Positions 54,971 to 64,000 of a stretch of DNA of 64,000 bases are shown here, in pieces. Made by a program: the position numbers and the translations under genes. The notes below the pieces were generated by a model that ran no database searches, had not been told where the DNA came from, and saw only the letters and a list, made by a program, of their open reading frames with translations. This DNA comes from Streptomyces sp. CB03234 (lineage in GTDB: Bacteria; Actinomycetota; Actinomycetes; Streptomycetales; Streptomycetaceae), in contig NZ_LIYH01000002.1 in the NCBI RefSeq assembly GCF_001905885.1, positions 113,418-177,417 of the forward strand. The letters are read 5' to 3'. Within the stretch, counting starts at the first letter, position 1. Each line of letters begins with the position of its first letter.

Positions 54971-55004
54971 GAAGGGCGATCACCCATCCGGGTGGTCGCC
55001 CTTC
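54971..55004 (+). terminator. Attenuator/terminator between rplL and rpoB
   Basis: GAAGGGCGATCACCC (54971-54985) pairs over 15 bp with GGGTGGTCGCCCTTC (54990-55004), one G-U, 4-base loop. No long T-tract, so some read-through into rpoBC is likely, as in other bacteria. Confidence 0.75.
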
Positions 55005-55254
55005 GGCGTTGCCGTGACGCCTGCCTTGCGTCGAGCCCCACGCGGAGTATGGTGATCTTCGCCGTGCGCCCCACATGGCCCCACACGGCTGGGGGCCTTG
55101 ACGAACCGCACGCCGCGCGCAATTCTCAGGACGCGCCGTCACAACGATCCGGATCCGAGGCATGGATCGACGGCCGAACGGGCAGTATCGATGTGCGCCA
55201 ACGGCGCGAGGTGCCGCGGAGTTGAGAACAACGAGGGAAGCGAATTACTCGCCC

Positions 55255-55283
55255 TGGACATCAGTGGGCCAAGTGGCTACACT
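55255..55283 (+). promoter_or_regulatory. rpoBC promoter
   Basis: TGGACA (55255-55260), 17-base spacer, TACACT (55278-55283), near-ideal vegetative spacing. Leaves a leader of about 170 bases before rpoB. The rest of 54923-55462 shows no gene. Confidence 0.7.
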
Positions 55284-55462
55284 GACCCTTTGCGCTGCCT
55301 GTTAGCTGCCCCCTGCCCGTCACCAGGGGCATCCCCTCGCAAGAGCACAGTTGACCGACTCTCCTGACCTGGTCTTTTGGCCGAAATCAGGAAATCTGTC
55401 GCTGTGTCCGGCGAGGGACCGGTACGCGCGTAGTGAGTCCGAGCCCTCGGAAGGACCCCCTC

Positions 55463-58948
<3,486 letters not shown>

Positions 58949-59044
58949 CGGGTCTGGCCGGGGCCTCCTCGTGAGGCCCCGGCCCTGCCCCGGACCCGTA
59001 CAGACCATGATTGAGACACGAACCCTGAGAGGGATTGACGCATA

Positions 59045-62944
<3,900 letters not shown>

Positions 62945-62962
62945 TAGTTGTCGCTTTGCCAG

Positions 62963-63003
62963 GAAGGGCGGCCACCCCGTTTCGTACGGGGTGGCCGCCC
63001 TTC
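62963..63003. terminator. Bidirectional terminator after rpoC
   Basis: An 18-bp perfect stem (62963-62980 with 62986-63003; arm begins GAAGGGCGGCC) and a 5-base loop, between rpoC and the convergent M48 gene. Confidence 0.92.
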
Positions 63004-63009
63004 GGCGTT

Positions 63010-64000
63010 TCAGCGGGTGGGGTGGAGATACGGCTGGAGGTGGTGCAGCCGGGTGTAGTGGTCCGGGTGGGACGAGAGCAGCTTGCTCAGCGGGCTCTCC
63101 TGCGGCGGCGGATTGCCGTGGTACGCCGCGATGGCCGCGGCCTGTGCCTGTTGCTGCTGTTCCGCCTGGTGCAGCTTGTCCAGGACGGCCGCCAGCATGG
63201 GCGCGAAACCGAGGGCCGCAGCGTGCTGGTCGGCCCGCAGCTCGGCGCGCCGGCCGACGGCGGCGAGGGCGTACGGCATGGCCAGGATGAGGAGCGGCAG
63301 CCCGTACAGGGTGCTGATCGTCGCGAGCGCGATGCTGCCGAAGACGAGGATGACGATCCCCATGCCGACGCAGGAGAACAGCCGGGACACCTTGAAGATC
63401 GCCGTCGAGACGGCGCGGAGCACGCGCCAGGCGATGCGGCCGGGCAGCGCGTACCAGTAGCCGAGCAGCGAGGACCAGGCGTGGCCGCCGACGTGGTGGC
63501 CCAGCTCGTGCGCCAGGACGGCGGCGAGCTCGCCGTTGGGCAGCTGGTTCATGGCGAAGCGGGTGACACCGACGATGTGGCCGGCGGCGGCGACCGCGTT
63601 CAGGCTGTCGGTGTCCTCCACCCACAGCTCGTAGTTCCGTCCCTCGACACCGGCACGTGCCGTGACCTCCCGCCAGACCGGTTCGAGCCTCGCGCGCTCC
63701 TGCGCGGTGGGGTAGCGCAGCCGCAGCAGGCGGCGGGCGATGGCGCTCTCCGTGGGCCGGTGGAACACCAGGGCCCCGCTGAGCAGCCAGGCGACGAACA
63801 CGATCACGCCGAGCCCGCCGAAGACGAGCGAGACCAGGGCCATGACGAACGCGCTGCACAGGAAGTGGGGGAGGTAGAGCAGCAGGTTCCCGATGGCCGT
63901 GGCGTCCGCGCCGCGCTGGCTGTCGGAGAGGTGGATCCGGCGCGGGTCGGTGCTGATGTGGTGGGGGTGGGAGGGGTCGTGAGGGTGGAGGGCGGGGGCG
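63010..64000 (-). CDS. M48-family membrane metalloprotease (5' end outside window)
   Basis: Zinc peptidase with HELGHH (LAHELGHHVGGH) and the downstream ligand region RRAELRADQHAAALG. At least two membrane spans are visible around the catalytic part (LVSLVFGGLGVIVFVAWLLSGALVF; GMGIVILVFGSIALATISTLYGLPLL). The frame stays open past the internal ATG at 63843 to the window end, reading a His/Pro-rich stretch and then TAIGNLLLYLPHFLCSAFV, so the real start is beyond 64000. Related to but distinct from HtpX at 35799. C-terminus ends with a Gln/His-rich segment. Substrate unknown. Confidence 0.9.
   Translation of the reverse strand, partial: APALHPHDPSHPHHISTDPRRIHLSDSQRGADATAIGNLLLYLPHFLCSAFVMALVSLVFGGLGVIVFVAWLLSGALVFHRPTESAIARRLLRLRYPTAQERARLEPVWREVTARAGVEGRNYELWVEDTDSLNAVAAAGHIVGVTRFAMNQLPNGELAAVLAHELGHHVGGHAWSSLLGYWYALPGRIAWRVLRAVSTAIFKVSRLFSCVGMGIVILVFGSIALATISTLYGLPLLILAMPYALAAVGRRAELRADQHAAALGFAPMLAAVLDKLHQAEQQQQAQAAAIAAYHGNPPPQESPLSKLLSSHPDHYTRLHHLQPYLHPTR

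Noticed and set aside
55433..55462. GTG at 55433 as the rpoB start
   Set aside because: No ribosome site before it; the TTG at 55463 follows GGAAGGA and gives the standard 1161-residue protein.

Overview
The window is a piece of a high-GC actinomycete chromosome, almost certainly Streptomyces. Supporting points are GC-rich third codon positions, frequent GTG starts, ATGA/GTGA-type start-stop overlaps, tRNAs without an encoded CCA, and a gene order (rpmG, two MaoC-fold genes, murB, tRNA-Trp, secE, nusG, rplKA, rplJL, rpoBC) matching the classical actinobacterial transcription/translation block. I see no insertion sequence, prophage, CRISPR array or integrase, so this is core chromosome with a few accessory genes.

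Layout. 1-6.3 kb: the end of a standard respiratory complex I operon (nuoJKLMN; nuoJ is cut by the window edge). 6.3-18.1 kb: mixed genes, namely two tandem secreted paralogs of unknown function, fumarylacetoacetase, a CocE-like hydrolase that lacks its nucleophile, a long-chain polyprenyl diphosphate synthase, an exported LolA/RseB-like protein, a secreted zinc aminopeptidase, two tiny membrane proteins, a VOC protein diverging from a CGNR zinc-finger regulator plus an SRPBCC protein, and RarD. 18.4-35.2 kb: korAB (2-oxoacid:ferredoxin oxidoreductase), a response regulator with two near-duplicate sensor kinases, and a second, partial nuo cluster (A B C H I J K L M N) with no nuoD, E, F or G. 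35.2-43.4 kb: MscL with a zinc-ribbon tail, HtpX, small membrane proteins, an amino acid permease, an overlapping ogt-alkB repair pair, a YajQ-family protein, tRNA-Tyr, and three minus-strand genes ending in a degenerate amidohydrolase. 43.7-50.5 kb: tRNA-Thr, tRNA-Met, rpmG, two dehydratase-fold genes, murB, an SDR/TetR divergent pair, adenosine deaminase, aspC and tRNA-Trp. 50.6-64 kb: secE, nusG, rplK, rplA, rplJ, rplL, rpoB, rpoC with their attenuators and leaders, then a window-truncated M48 protease.

How it fits together. The first nuo operon is the NADH:menaquinone proton pump, and the nearby polyprenyl synthase plausibly makes the menaquinone side chain. The second nuo cluster has the membrane arm, the NuoB/NuoI Fe-S wire and NuoC, but neither the NADH module nor the NuoD quinone-site subunit. 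Its location beside a ferredoxin-reducing KorAB and a dedicated-looking two-component system suggests a ferredoxin-linked variant complex I, possibly borrowing NuoD from the first operon; that is inference. The last 14 kb is the growth-rate-controlled transcription/translation block, with intrinsic terminators between units, an L10 leader, a candidate L1 site before rplK and a clear promoter before rpoBC.
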